The notes: generated from the letters alone by a model not told the origin. Positions 52,852 to 61,548 are shown, counted from the stretch's first letter. The stretch: 64,000 nucleotides of DNA from CAZMGV01 sp964565925 (GCA_964565925.1 CAZMGV010000002.1:310001-374000); one strand, 5' to 3'. Numbers and translations: made by a program.

Positions 52852-53751
52852 CTACTGCTTGGACTTCTTGAGACGACCCTCGGGTTTGCCGACCCTGGCC
52901 ATTCCGTCGCCGAAGGGTTCGTCCCTTCTACGAAGGGTTTCCTTGATCCCCAGTTCCTTGAAACTGTGATTGGCTTCTCGCACTGCTTTCGCATGATGCG
53001 CGCGGGCATCATTCTCTGCGGCGAGCCGCTGCAGGGTCTGTGCCCCCATCAGTTCCAGGGCTAAATTGGTTATGCGTTTGTTGGCAGCCAGCAGGTCCGT
53101 GTCAATGAGAGCCAGACGGTCGGCCAGGCCTTCGACCTCATCCTCCAGATCGCAGAGGGGGACTGCCTTCATGACCAGACCGATCTTCTCGGCATCCGCG
53201 CCGCTTACCAGGTCACCGGTCAATTGGAGCCGCTTGGCCCATTGTGGACCGCAGTGATAGACCCACAGGTTGTTGGGAAGCGCGCCGAACGATCTGGCCG
53301 CCGGGAATCCGAAGCGGGCGTCGTCGGCCGCAACCACCATGTCACAGGCCATCGCCAGGTCCGTCCCGCCAGCCAGACAGGCGCCGTGGACCTGGGCGAT
53401 AGATGGTTTGTGCATCTCCCAGAGCGCGCGAATGCGCCTGTTGCCCCGCTCGATGAGCCAGGTGTCGTCATCATGGCTGCGGCCAGACCGGTAATTCGCG
53501 TTCCCTTTTCGTTCCCGGGCCGGCAGCCTGCCGACGTCGTAACCCGAGCAGAAAGAAGCGCCTTCGCCCTTCAGGATTACGCAATGCACGTCGACATTAT
53601 CGTCGGCTTCCCAAAGCGCCTCCTCAAGCTCTTCGAGCATCTTCGAGGTAATCGCGTTGTGGGTCTTCGGACGCGAGAGCGTAATGCGCGCACGGCCATC
53701 TTCCACTTCGTAGCGTATGTCTTCGAAGTTCAACCGCCCGCCCTCGTTCAT
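52852..53751 (-). CDS. Enoyl-CoA hydratase/isomerase family protein (long)
   Basis: The 299-residue crotonase has KGEGASFCSGYDVGRL, VHGACLAGGTDLAMACDMVV and GFPAARSFGALPNN. Asp replaces the Glu of GxELA. A C-terminal extension of about 40 residues ends in Lys-rich sequence. Its ATG overlaps the stop of the amidohydrolase gene (ATGA at 53751-53748), so the two are translationally coupled. It is the second gene of the GntR-linked operon. Confidence 0.88.
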   Translation of the reverse strand: MNEGGRLNFEDIRYEVEDGRARITLSRPKTHNAITSKMLEELEEALWEADDNVDVHCVILKGEGASFCSGYDVGRLPARERKGNANYRSGRSHDDDTWLIERGNRRIRALWEMHKPSIAQVHGACLAGGTDLAMACDMVVAADDARFGFPAARSFGALPNNLWVYHCGPQWAKRLQLTGDLVSGADAEKIGLVMKAVPLCDLEDEVEGLADRLALIDTDLLAANKRITNLALELMGAQTLQRLAAENDARAHHAKAVREANHSFKELGIKETLRRRDEPFGDGMARVGKPEGRLKKSKQ

Positions 53752-54938
53752 AAAGGCCTGAGCTCGTTGAGTGCGGCTGCGTTGGAATAGAGAAACTTTC
53801 TCTGGTCATCGACGGGAACCGTTTTCAGCTCATCGTATATGTCCAGGGGCTTCTCCAAACCTTCCATGTGGGGCCAGTCGGAACCGAAGATCACGCGGTC
53901 GGGACCCATCATCGAGATGATATCGGCGATATCATCTTCCCAGAATGGATTGATCCAGACGTGCTTCCGGAAGAGTTCGCACGGATCTTCCTTGTAATAC
54001 TTCGGCAACCGTTGCTTTGAATGCCCGAGCTTGACGAAAAGATCGCGGAGAAACGCCGAACCGTTTTCCACCGAGCAGACCCGAAGATTCGGGAAACGCT
54101 CGAACATTTTGTCAAAAGCCAGGGTCAGGAGCCAATCGTTGATCGCCCGCTCGGGGTTCAGGCTCGCTACGGTTGGCCTCTCGCCGCCGCCCAGCGCGTC
54201 CTTCATTGAGGAGCGTGCGTAGCCATTGGCCGTGTAGCCGCTGCTTCCCACGTGAGCCACCACCGTAATTCCCGCCTCGTTCACCCGTGCCCAGAAGGGA
54301 TCGAACATTTCATCTCCTGGCGACCGGGAACCATCACGACGGGTGCGGACCGAGTGGGGCCGCATCACGATTACACGGGCGCCTTGCTTCAATGCCCAGT
54401 CGAGTTCGCGGCACGCCCAGTCTACATCGGCGAGAGAAATATAGGGGGCACAGAAGATTTTGTTTTTGTAAGCCAGTCCCCAGTCATCATCGAGCCATCG
54501 GTTAAACCCCTCGCAGGTAGCGCATAGGGCATCCGTATCGTGTGAGAGTGCTTCCTCGTAGAGGATACCGGCGGTGGGGAAGAGCCACGTCGCCTCAAGT
54601 CCCTGCGCTTTTACACGTTCAACGCGTTTGTCACGGTCCATGTATTCGGGCGGCATCGGCTCGAGCGATTCGCGGATCAGGTCTCCGAATTTCTTGCCCC
54701 TGGGATTGCCGTGATAGTACTCCCGCAGGGCCCCGGGTTTGGAGATCGGGTTGAAGGTCGGGTTGCCCACGGCGAAACTGAGCTTGCCGGCAACAACGTG
54801 GTATTTCCGGCCATTCTCCAGTTCGACCCATTGAACGCAACGGGGCTGCATGTGTTTGGGTACATGACGCGTGAACGCGTCATGGGCCTCGTAGTAGTGG
54901 TTATCTGCGTCGAAGATCGGACCGTTGTATTTTTCCAT
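53748..54938 (-). CDS. Amidohydrolase family 2 (ACMSD-like) protein
   Basis: This 396-residue protein starts MEKYNGPIFDADNHYYEAHD. It shows metal-site segments FDADNH, VVAHVGSSGY and FGSDWPHMEG, as in ACMSD and gamma-resorcylate decarboxylase relatives. It may decarboxylate or hydrolyse a CoA-pathway intermediate. The ATG at 54938 is preferred because the frame before it lacks homology. It is the first gene of the minus-strand operon, 97 bases from the GntR operator. Confidence 0.85.
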   Translation of the reverse strand: MEKYNGPIFDADNHYYEAHDAFTRHVPKHMQPRCVQWVELENGRKYHVVAGKLSFAVGNPTFNPISKPGALREYYHGNPRGKKFGDLIRESLEPMPPEYMDRDKRVERVKAQGLEATWLFPTAGILYEEALSHDTDALCATCEGFNRWLDDDWGLAYKNKIFCAPYISLADVDWACRELDWALKQGARVIVMRPHSVRTRRDGSRSPGDEMFDPFWARVNEAGITVVAHVGSSGYTANGYARSSMKDALGGGERPTVASLNPERAINDWLLTLAFDKMFERFPNLRVCSVENGSAFLRDLFVKLGHSKQRLPKYYKEDPCELFRKHVWINPFWEDDIADIISMMGPDRVIFGSDWPHMEGLEKPLDIYDELKTVPVDDQRKFLYSNAAALNELRPL

Positions 54939-55034
54939 TTGTCGGCATCTCCCAGGCGGCATCCGACGCCGCACATTGTCGGCCTCGGGCGTATTCTCAT
55001 AAGGCCTCCCGGCCCACGCCCTGCGCCAACAGGG

Positions 55035-55054
55035 ATAACTAGTATCATAGTTAT
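55035..55054. promoter_or_regulatory. GntR operator A, perfect inverted repeat
   Basis: ATAACTAGTATCATAGTTAT has perfect seven-base arms (ATAACTA/TAGTTAT) around GTATCA. On the minus strand, TATGAT inside it, with TTGGTT 16 bases upstream, could be the promoter of the amidohydrolase operon. The site lies between that gene and gntR. Its copy at 55892-55910 is nearly identical. Confidence 0.8.
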
Positions 55055-55079
55055 GAGATGAGAGCAACCAATATTTTTC

Positions 55080-55814
55080 TCAACGGTCAGGCCCAACCCA
55101 CTCGACGGGTTCTTTCATCCGATCCGGCACAGCGCGTTCCATATAGCGTCTCGCCGCATCCAAGTGGGCAAAAGTCGCTTGCCGGGCCGCGTCGGGATCT
55201 CCACGCTCGATCGCTACGACGACCTTTTCAAAGTCACGAACTGCGCCATGGGCCCACTTCGAATCAAGCTTGATCGCCTTGAGCTCCGAAATCCTGTGCA
55301 GCGCATTGACAAACAAACCCAGGACCATATTGCCTGAGGCAGAGGCAACTAGCGCCTGAAACCGCCTGTGCTCGTGAAGCACGAAGTCTGGGTCGTCCGC
55401 ATGAGCGGCCATGTCGGCGAGACTCTGCCGGAGCAGCTCAATGTCCTGGTGATCCGCATTTTCTGCCGCTTCGGCTGCCAGAACGGGATAAATCGCACTT
55501 CGCGCCCTGAGAACCGCGTCGTAAGGAGCGCCCGCGAACTGAAGCTGGAGCGAGAGCGCACTGGCAAGATGCTCGGTCCCCGGCACGCTCACCACCGGTC
55601 CGCCGCCCGGACCGGCCTTGATGCGGAGCGCCCCCTGGAGTTCCAGGAATCGCAGTGCCTCGCGCACGGTCGCACGGGCGACGCCGAGTTCCTCCACCAT
55701 CTGATGTTCCGAAGGCAGCTTGGTTCCCGGGCGCATCTCTCCGCGGCTGATCTCCCCGGCGATCTTGCGAGCTATCTGGACGGCGACACGTTCGCCTGTG
55801 GCATTCTCAGTCAT
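55080..55814 (-). CDS. FadR-type GntR transcriptional regulator
   Basis: The 244-residue regulator has the GntR winged helix (GERVAVQIARKIAGEISRGE, LPSEHQMVEELGVARATVRE, then ALRFLELQGALRI) and an FCD domain with the metal-binding histidine helix (HEHRRFQALV, FVNALHRI, HLDAARRYME). Such regulators respond to acids or acyl-CoAs. Near-identical inverted repeats flank the gene on both sides, consistent with autoregulation and control of neighbouring operons. Confidence 0.93.
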   Translation of the reverse strand: MTENATGERVAVQIARKIAGEISRGEMRPGTKLPSEHQMVEELGVARATVREALRFLELQGALRIKAGPGGGPVVSVPGTEHLASALSLQLQFAGAPYDAVLRARSAIYPVLAAEAAENADHQDIELLRQSLADMAAHADDPDFVLHEHRRFQALVASASGNMVLGLFVNALHRISELKAIKLDSKWAHGAVRDFEKVVVAIERGDPDAARQATFAHLDAARRYMERAVPDRMKEPVEWVGPDR

Positions 55815-55880
55815 AAAAAATCACCTCGCGAATTCTGCAGCATCCTTACCCGACGCCAACCGCGCTTGATAATAGATTCC

Positions 55881-55910
55881 TTGACAGCTTTATAACTAGT
55901 ATCATAGTAT
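55881..55910 (+). promoter_or_regulatory. Promoter with embedded GntR operator B
   Basis: TTGACA (55881-55886) and TAGTAT (55905-55910) form a promoter with an 18-base spacer for the ligase at 55974. The operator ATAACTAGTATCATAGT (55892-55908) lies between and over these elements and matches site A in all 17 bases. Binding would block polymerase. The site also lies 78 bases upstream of gntR on the opposite strand. Confidence 0.8.
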
Positions 55911-55973
55911 TGGCGCGATCTCAAGGGTGACCTCGACCCAATAGGCCCCTTCAAACGCGTATCAGGAGAGGCC

Positions 55974-57515
55974 ATGAACCCAGAAATCCACGCCAAGAAA
56001 AATCCGGGCAAGCCCGCCTACATCATGACCGGTAGCGGCCGGGTCGTAACCTACGGCGAGCTGGCCGAACGCTCCAATCAGGGAGCCAACCTGTTTCACT
56101 CGCTGGGTCTCAAGCACGGCGATCACATCGCCCTCTGCATGGAAAACAATCCGGAGTTCCTCATCGTGGCCTGGGCTGCCCAGCGCGCCGGCCTCTACTA
56201 CACGCCGATCAGCTCGCGCCTTACGCCCAAAGAAGTCGAGTACATTATCGAGGATTGCGGCGCCAAGGTTTTCGTCACCTCCGAGGCCAAGACCAAGATC
56301 GCCGAGCCGCTGGCGAACCGGTGCCCCAAGCTGGTCGCCCGGTACATGGTCGGGCGGCCGATTCAGGGGTACCAGTCCTGGCAAGATGCAGTCTCGGCCC
56401 AACCCGCCACCCCGCCCGTGCAAGAGCTAGAGGGCAACTCTATGCTCTATTCCTCGGGAACGACAGGGCACCCAAAGGGCGTAAAGCTCCCCCTTCCCGA
56501 CAAACCGATCACGGCTCCCACGGGAATCATGAAAATCGTCGGAGGGGTCTATCGGGTCAACGAGGAGACCGTGTTCCTCTCGCCGGCTCCACTCTACCAC
56601 GGTGCACCGTTCGGCTTCACCATGGCAGCGCTGCGCCTTGGCGCCACGGTTCTGGTCATGGAGCATTTTGATGCACTCGAGTCGTTAAAGATCATCGAGA
56701 AATACCGGGTGACGCACAGCCAGTGGGTCCCGACGATGTTTATCCGCATGCTGAAACTCCCCAAGGAGCAGCGCGACGCCGTCGACGTCTCCAGCATGAA
56801 AGTTGCCATCCACGCCGCGGCGCCCTGTCCGATTGAGGTCAAGGAGGCGATGATCAACTGGTGGGGTCCGATCATCTATGAATATTACGGTGGCAGCGAA
56901 GGGAACGGCCTCTGCGTCATCAATTCGGAAGAGTGGCTGGCTCACAAAGGGTCCGTGGGGCGCCCGATCAACGCCAAGCTGAGAATATTGGATGACAATT
57001 TCAATGAAGTTCCCGCCGGTCAGGAAGGCACGATCTACTTCGAGAGTCCCGCGAAATTCCGGTACCACAATGACCCTGAGAAGACGGCCGGTTCCCGCAG
57101 CCCCCAGGGGTACAGCACCATCGGCGACGTGGGGTACGTCGACCAGGAAGGATGGCTCTACCTCACCGACCGCAAGGCCCACATGATCATTTCGGGCGGG
57201 GTGAACATCTACCCCCAGGAGACCGAAAACGCTCTCATCCTCCATCCCAAAGTGTCGGATGCCGCTGTGATCGGCGTGCCCAACGAGGAATTCGGTGAGG
57301 AAGTTAAAGCCGTAGTGCAGCTTGAGGACATGAGCGAGGCCGGGCCGGAACTGGCCCGGGAACTCATCGCTTTCTGCCGCGAACGCATCGCTGATGTGAA
57401 ATGCCCGCGCACCGTGGACTTCGAGGCCGAGCTCCCGAGACACCCCACAGGCAAGCTCTACAAGCGCCTGCTGAAGGATCGCTACTGGGGCGACAGGAAA
57501 AGCCGGATCGTGTGA
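55974..57515 (+). CDS. Acyl-CoA ligase (AMP-binding), short form
   Basis: This 513-residue ligase has YSSGTTGHPKGV, EYYGGSEG, GDVGYVDQEGWLYLTDRK and the catalytic Lys in LPRHPTGKLYKR. It is related to mycobacterial FadD-type steroid or side-chain acid ligases, but the substrate is not readable. GGAGAGG precedes the ATG. It is transcribed from the operator-B promoter and is followed after 73 bases by an HSD10-like SDR. Confidence 0.93.
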   Translation: MNPEIHAKKNPGKPAYIMTGSGRVVTYGELAERSNQGANLFHSLGLKHGDHIALCMENNPEFLIVAWAAQRAGLYYTPISSRLTPKEVEYIIEDCGAKVFVTSEAKTKIAEPLANRCPKLVARYMVGRPIQGYQSWQDAVSAQPATPPVQELEGNSMLYSSGTTGHPKGVKLPLPDKPITAPTGIMKIVGGVYRVNEETVFLSPAPLYHGAPFGFTMAALRLGATVLVMEHFDALESLKIIEKYRVTHSQWVPTMFIRMLKLPKEQRDAVDVSSMKVAIHAAAPCPIEVKEAMINWWGPIIYEYYGGSEGNGLCVINSEEWLAHKGSVGRPINAKLRILDDNFNEVPAGQEGTIYFESPAKFRYHNDPEKTAGSRSPQGYSTIGDVGYVDQEGWLYLTDRKAHMIISGGVNIYPQETENALILHPKVSDAAVIGVPNEEFGEEVKAVVQLEDMSEAGPELARELIAFCRERIADVKCPRTVDFEAELPRHPTGKLYKRLLKDRYWGDRKSRIV

Positions 57516-57588
57516 ACATACGCCTGTATGGAGGCGATCACCATACCCGGAGTAAATACCCTACTATGCAAACTGCAAAGAGAGAGTG

Positions 57589-58359
57589 ATGGAGATACCT
57601 GGAAAGATTGCAATTGTATCCGGCGGGGCATCCGGTATCGGACGAGGTACTTGCGAAGAACTCGTCGCCAAAGGCGCAAAAGTGATGATCTTCGATCTGA
57701 ATGAAGATGCCTGCAGGGAGGCCATCGCCTCGCTTGGTGCGGATAATTCGGCCTATGCAATTGTGGATGTGTCGGACGAAGAGGCCGTGGTCGCCGGTGT
57801 AAAGAAGACCGTCGATCTGTTCGGAACCGTTCATATCTGCGTGAATTGCGCGGGTGTTCCTTTCGCCGCCAAGACGGCGGACGACAAGGGAAACGTCTTC
57901 CCGCTGAATACCTGGAAAAAGGTTATCGACGTGAACCTGACCGGGACGTTTAACGTCCTGAAGCACTCAGCTTCCAGAATGATCAAAAACGAAGGTATTG
58001 GTGCGGACCTGGAACGCGGCGTCATCGTCAACATCTCTTCAGCAGCCGCCTATGAGGGCCAGGCCGGGCAGGCGGCCTATTCGGCATCGAAAGCGGGCAT
58101 CGTCGGCATGACGCTTCCTATCGCACGGGATCTTGCCCGTTATGGAATCCGGGTAAATTCGATCGCACCCGGGTTATTCAATACGCCGATGCTGAAAGGG
58201 ATGCCGGAGAAAGTGATGGAAGCGCTGAAGCAGATTCCCCTGTTCCCCAAACGCCTTGGTAATCCGCGTGAAATCGGGATGCTCGTCTGCCAGATCGTCG
58301 AAAACAGTATGTTTAATGCGGAAGTCATCAAGCTCGATGCCGGAGCCCGGATGACGTGA
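57589..58359 (+). CDS. SDR, 3-hydroxyacyl-CoA dehydrogenase type 2-like
   Basis: The 256-residue SDR has SGGASGIGRGTCEEL, NCAGV, and YSASKAGIVGMTLPIARDLA. The GVPFAAKTADDKG insertion and the LPIARDL block match HSD10/17-beta-HSD10-type 3-hydroxyacyl-CoA dehydrogenases. It would oxidise a 3-hydroxyacyl-CoA, including 2-methyl-branched ones, with NAD. A GTG at 57586 precedes the ATG at 57589. It is the last intact gene of the island before the recombinase remnant. Confidence 0.9.
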   Translation: MEIPGKIAIVSGGASGIGRGTCEELVAKGAKVMIFDLNEDACREAIASLGADNSAYAIVDVSDEEAVVAGVKKTVDLFGTVHICVNCAGVPFAAKTADDKGNVFPLNTWKKVIDVNLTGTFNVLKHSASRMIKNEGIGADLERGVIVNISSAAAYEGQAGQAAYSASKAGIVGMTLPIARDLARYGIRVNSIAPGLFNTPMLKGMPEKVMEALKQIPLFPKRLGNPREIGMLVCQIVENSMFNAEVIKLDAGARMT

Positions 58360-58395
58360 TGGTGCGCGGCGACACGCAACCCCTGTGCGTAGCTG

Positions 58396-59167
58396 CACTC
58401 TCGGGATTGTGTGGGCCGCACACCCTGCCAGAAACAGCTTCGCCGCAAGAACCATCCGGAACAGTACCGAAAGAACAACCTGCCGTATTTGGGCCTATTC
58501 ACCTGTGCCAAGTGCGGCTGCTCGATCACTGGCGAGATCAAAAAAGGGAAGTTCGTCTATTACCGCTGCTCCAACGGCAAGAAGAACTGTCAGCGGGAAT
58601 GCGTCCGTCAGGAAGAACTCGAATCGCAGCTTCGGGAACTGGCGGGCGCAGTCGAGATACACGACGAGGACGCAAACTGGCTGACCAGATGCCTGGACCT
58701 TGTGACCAGCGAAGAAGACAGTTCGCGCCGGACGATGGTGAAAATCTTCAGAAGTCGTGTGACACCCTTAAGTCACGGCTCGACCGGCTTTATACCGATC
58801 ATGCGTCTGGAAAGATCGACGAGGCGTATTTCAGTGAAAAGTGGAACGAGTGGAAACTTCAATTGAACCGCGCCGAAGCTGATCGGGCCAGGGCTGTGAG
58901 CCCCGTTTTCCACGATAGGGAGGCTTCACGCGAAAAACGCTATCGAACTCGCCAAGCGGGCGAAATCACTGTTCGAAAGGGAGATGGGCCGTACCGGGCA
59001 CGTTTGGTCTCCGGACTACTATCGAACCCGACTATGAATGGCGCAACCGTCGGTAAGGACTACCGGTTTCCGTTCTGGATGTGGGCGAATAATGGGGGAA
59101 AAGAAGATTGGCGGAGAGTACGGGACGAAGTACAAACTCGGCTGTTTAAGATGGCGACCGCCGCCTA
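58396..59167 (+). pseudogene. Broken large serine recombinase (C-terminal part)
   Basis: Segments of a recombinase appear in alternating frames. There is a zinc beta-ribbon (FTCAKCGCSITGEIKKGKF ... CSNGKKNC) at 58490-58600, the coiled region RLDRLYTDHASGKIDEAYFS near 58770, NAIELAKRAKSLFERE near 58935, and LLSNPTMNGATVGKDYRFPF near 59020. At least three frame changes are needed, and the N-terminal catalytic domain is missing. It is a dead integrase-type gene marking an old mobile element. The 58360-59346 stretch holds no other intact gene. Confidence 0.75.
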
Positions 59168-59216
59168 ATCATCAAATTTGGTCTTGTATCAGCAATTTAC
59201 GGTTGGTCTACGCTGA

Positions 59217-59339
59217 AGGATCGTCTTGCTGATTTTGAATTGGCGGGCCGCGGGGGACGCCTATCGAACCCAATATCTGGATCCGCTGTTCGTTCCGGGG
59301 GAGCAGGAACAGCTGATTATCGAGCTGCTCGGGTCATAA
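59217..59339 (+). pseudogene. Short vestige of an unrecognised gene
   Basis: A frame open from 59217, with a TTG at 59226, reads LLILNWRAAGDAYRTQYLDP, then continues through PLFVPGEQEQLIIELLGS to a TAA at 59337-59339. The C-terminal part looks protein-like, but the fragment is short, has no clear ribosome binding site, and adjoins the broken recombinase. A remnant of another mobile-element gene is the simplest view. Confidence 0.3.
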
Positions 59340-59346
59340 ATCGCAA

Positions 59347-59868
59347 TCAGTCTTCTGCGAGCAGCTCCTTCATGAATTTCTCGGTCTTTTCGTATTGGCT
59401 GTCACCTTCAATGATGTGGCGGAGCCTCCCTGCTTTATCGATGAGATAAACGCTTGGCCAATATCGGTTGTCGTAGTGGTCCCAGTTTACAGAAGAATTG
59501 TCCACAAGTACGGGGTATTCGATTTCATTTCTGCGCAAATAGCCGCGCAGGTTCACCAGATCCTTTTCTTGCTCGGTTTCCGGTGTATGGATTGCAATGA
59601 TTTCGAGCCCGTTCGGCCCGTACATGGAGTGCCATTTCTTCATGTGGGGCATGACATTCTCACAATTCCAGCAACCGAAGGTCCAGAATTCCACAAGTAC
59701 GACTTTACCCCGCATATTCGACAACTTTTTGGGCATTGAATTAAGCCAGATATCGCCGACAAGTTCCGGCGCGGGCCGCCCAGTGATTTGGCTCTCCGAA
59801 ATAGATTGGGTCCGTGACATAAATATCAGGGCCGTAGCCAAACCAAGTCCAGCGATCCATATCCGCAT
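59347..59868 (-). CDS. TlpA/ResA-like periplasmic thioredoxin-fold protein
   Basis: The 173-residue product has a hydrophobic N-terminal segment (residues 4-18), likely a signal anchor, and a thioredoxin domain with VVLVEFWTFGCWNCENV, where CWNC is the redox pair. YWPSVYLIDKAGRL supplies the cis-Pro region. It probably reduces or oxidises disulfides in the periplasm. It stands alone beside the recombinase remnant; the start ATG is at 59868. Confidence 0.88.
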   Translation of the reverse strand: MRIWIAGLGLATALIFMSRTQSISESQITGRPAPELVGDIWLNSMPKKLSNMRGKVVLVEFWTFGCWNCENVMPHMKKWHSMYGPNGLEIIAIHTPETEQEKDLVNLRGYLRRNEIEYPVLVDNSSVNWDHYDNRYWPSVYLIDKAGRLRHIIEGDSQYEKTEKFMKELLAED

Positions 59869-60028
59869 GAGTTCACCTCGTGGAACAATAGAGATTACCC
59901 ATCAGTCGGCTACGCAATGAAACCGTTACAGGTAAATCACCGGAGCATGGTGACACCGGCGACTCCGTTCGTTCAGAATGAATTCGCTTATGTGACGGCG
60001 GTTGAGAAATAGTTAATGGGGGATTCTC

Positions 60029-60595
60029 GTGAAAGACCGCCTCGGCATTATCTCTTCGGTCGTTGTAATGATCCTGGCGCAGTCTCCAGTGGCGATGGCG
60101 GATAGCGACTGCAGCGCACTGACAGGTGACGAAAAGGTTCTTCCAGGGGAACTCCTTCCAGAGGGAAGTGACGCATGGAAGCCGAGAGAATTACCAGCCA
60201 AAGGCGATCTCGCCCGAGAGATGGAGGAACTCGATTACGGCGACGAGTTGCCGGTTCTCCTTGGCATGGATCTGAACAATGACGGCAAAGAAGAGCTGTT
60301 TATTACCAGTCCGGGCGGGCGTTTGTGCGGAAGCGCCGGCTGCCCTTATGTCCTTCTCGATAGCGGCACGATGAAACGTATTGGGAAGTTCTTCGGACAT
60401 CTGGCGGTGCTGGATGAGCGCGTCAACAAATACCGGATCATCCAGTCGTACAGCCGATTAAGGGTGGACGCGACGAACCTGGACACTTGGGTATTTGACG
60501 GAAAAGAGTTTCGTCTGGTCTCGCATGCAATTCTGGACCCCTGTGGATTTGAACAGTGGACGCGCCGGATCCGCAAAGCGGTGTCAGGCAAATAG
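60029..60595 (+). CDS. Secreted protein of unknown function
   Basis: This 188-residue protein starts with GTG, preceded by GGGGGA. A signal peptide (residues 1-25, ending VAMADSD) is clear. DLNNDGKEELFI resembles a calcium-binding FG-GAP/EF-hand-type loop, and four later cysteines suggest disulfides. I do not recognise a family. Confidence 0.7.
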   Translation: MKDRLGIISSVVVMILAQSPVAMADSDCSALTGDEKVLPGELLPEGSDAWKPRELPAKGDLAREMEELDYGDELPVLLGMDLNNDGKEELFITSPGGRLCGSAGCPYVLLDSGTMKRIGKFFGHLAVLDERVNKYRIIQSYSRLRVDATNLDTWVFDGKEFRLVSHAILDPCGFEQWTRRIRKAVSGK

Positions 60596-60635
60596 GGTCG
60601 AGGCAGGGCTTATTCACGGCGGGTCTTATTGCCGA

Positions 60636-61070
60636 TCATTGCACATTGGTGTCATCGAGCTGGCGGATGGCTAGCCGGCGGAAACACAGGCGGGCGAGCG
60701 GTAAGGTCACAAGAATTCCTCCGAGCTGAAACAAAGGGACCATCAGCAGCGCGATAGGCCCCTGTGCATCCGGGTGGAACCAAATGATGTCGGCCAGCAG
60801 CGTCAGGCCGCCAACTGTTACCAATGCAATTGAGGTAAAACTGCCCTGAGCTGCCGGGCGATCTCTGGAAAAGCACATTACAATCAGTAGCAATAAAGCG
60901 TATGGAGACATCAACCAGACGGAAAGAAGAAGGTCGGCCTTCAGCGACGTTGGCGACAACACCCTGATCATTGCCAGCGTCGCACCTGTCGCGAACACAA
61001 GGACGGAATAGGAGAGATGCCTGAACATACTTCTGTTGTCATCGGCGGTTATTGAACGGTTCGCGCTCAT
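60636..61070 (-). CDS. Small membrane protein of unknown function
   Basis: The 144-residue product has four hydrophobic segments (SYSVLVFATGATLAMI, LLLSVWLMSPYALLLLIVMC, SIALVTVGGLTLLADIIWF, LLMVPLFQLGGILVTL) with a short polar start. The family is not recognised. It converges on the secreted-protein gene and is divergent from the next membrane gene. Confidence 0.6.
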   Translation of the reverse strand: MSANRSITADDNRSMFRHLSYSVLVFATGATLAMIRVLSPTSLKADLLLSVWLMSPYALLLLIVMCFSRDRPAAQGSFTSIALVTVGGLTLLADIIWFHPDAQGPIALLMVPLFQLGGILVTLPLARLCFRRLAIRQLDDTNVQ

Positions 61071-61127
61071 TTTCCGTTTAAAGCCTAACCGGTCAACGGC
61101 ACCGAATCAGACGGCAGGAGATATCTC

Positions 61128-61508
61128 TTGGTACTGGTTATTGCTACCATTAAAAAGATGCGCAAGTTCGCTAGCTGGCATTTGTTTCTCATTATCTTTG
61201 TCGGCGCGCTATTTTTCCTGCTGGCCGCGCTACCACTGGCCATCCCGGTTGAGAGAATTCTGCCGCCGCTCGCCGCTCCGCTGTTTTTCGGTGGACTGTT
61301 CGCCTGGTTTATCCCCGGTTTGCTTCTGAAATGGACGGGAGCCTTCACGTTCGTTGAATTCGGTGCAAAGCCTAACGGCTTTTGGGGATATGCAGCCGCT
61401 ATTATTTTCTGGGCCGCTGTCTCAGGTCTCCTTGCGTGGCTATCTGCAAGATCTAAACGGACGCGACCTAAAACACACCCGCCGCCAGCTTCGTATATTG
61501 ATCCCTGA
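61128..61508 (+). CDS. Small membrane protein of unknown function
   Basis: Up to 126 residues with three hydrophobic segments (FLIIFVGALFFLLAALPLAI, PLAAPLFFGGLFAWFIPGLL, WGYAAAIIFWAAVSGLLAW) and a basic, Pro-rich end. The start is uncertain; ATG at 61158 (MRKFASWH) is also possible. The family is not recognised. It lies 40 bases before the Cys-repeat protein gene and may be co-transcribed. Confidence 0.55.
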   Translation: MVLVIATIKKMRKFASWHLFLIIFVGALFFLLAALPLAIPVERILPPLAAPLFFGGLFAWFIPGLLLKWTGAFTFVEFGAKPNGFWGYAAAIIFWAAVSGLLAWLSARSKRTRPKTHPPPASYIDP

Positions 61509-61548
61509 TGTCCGTCGACATTCAGCCCAGTTCACGTTAGAAAAACAC

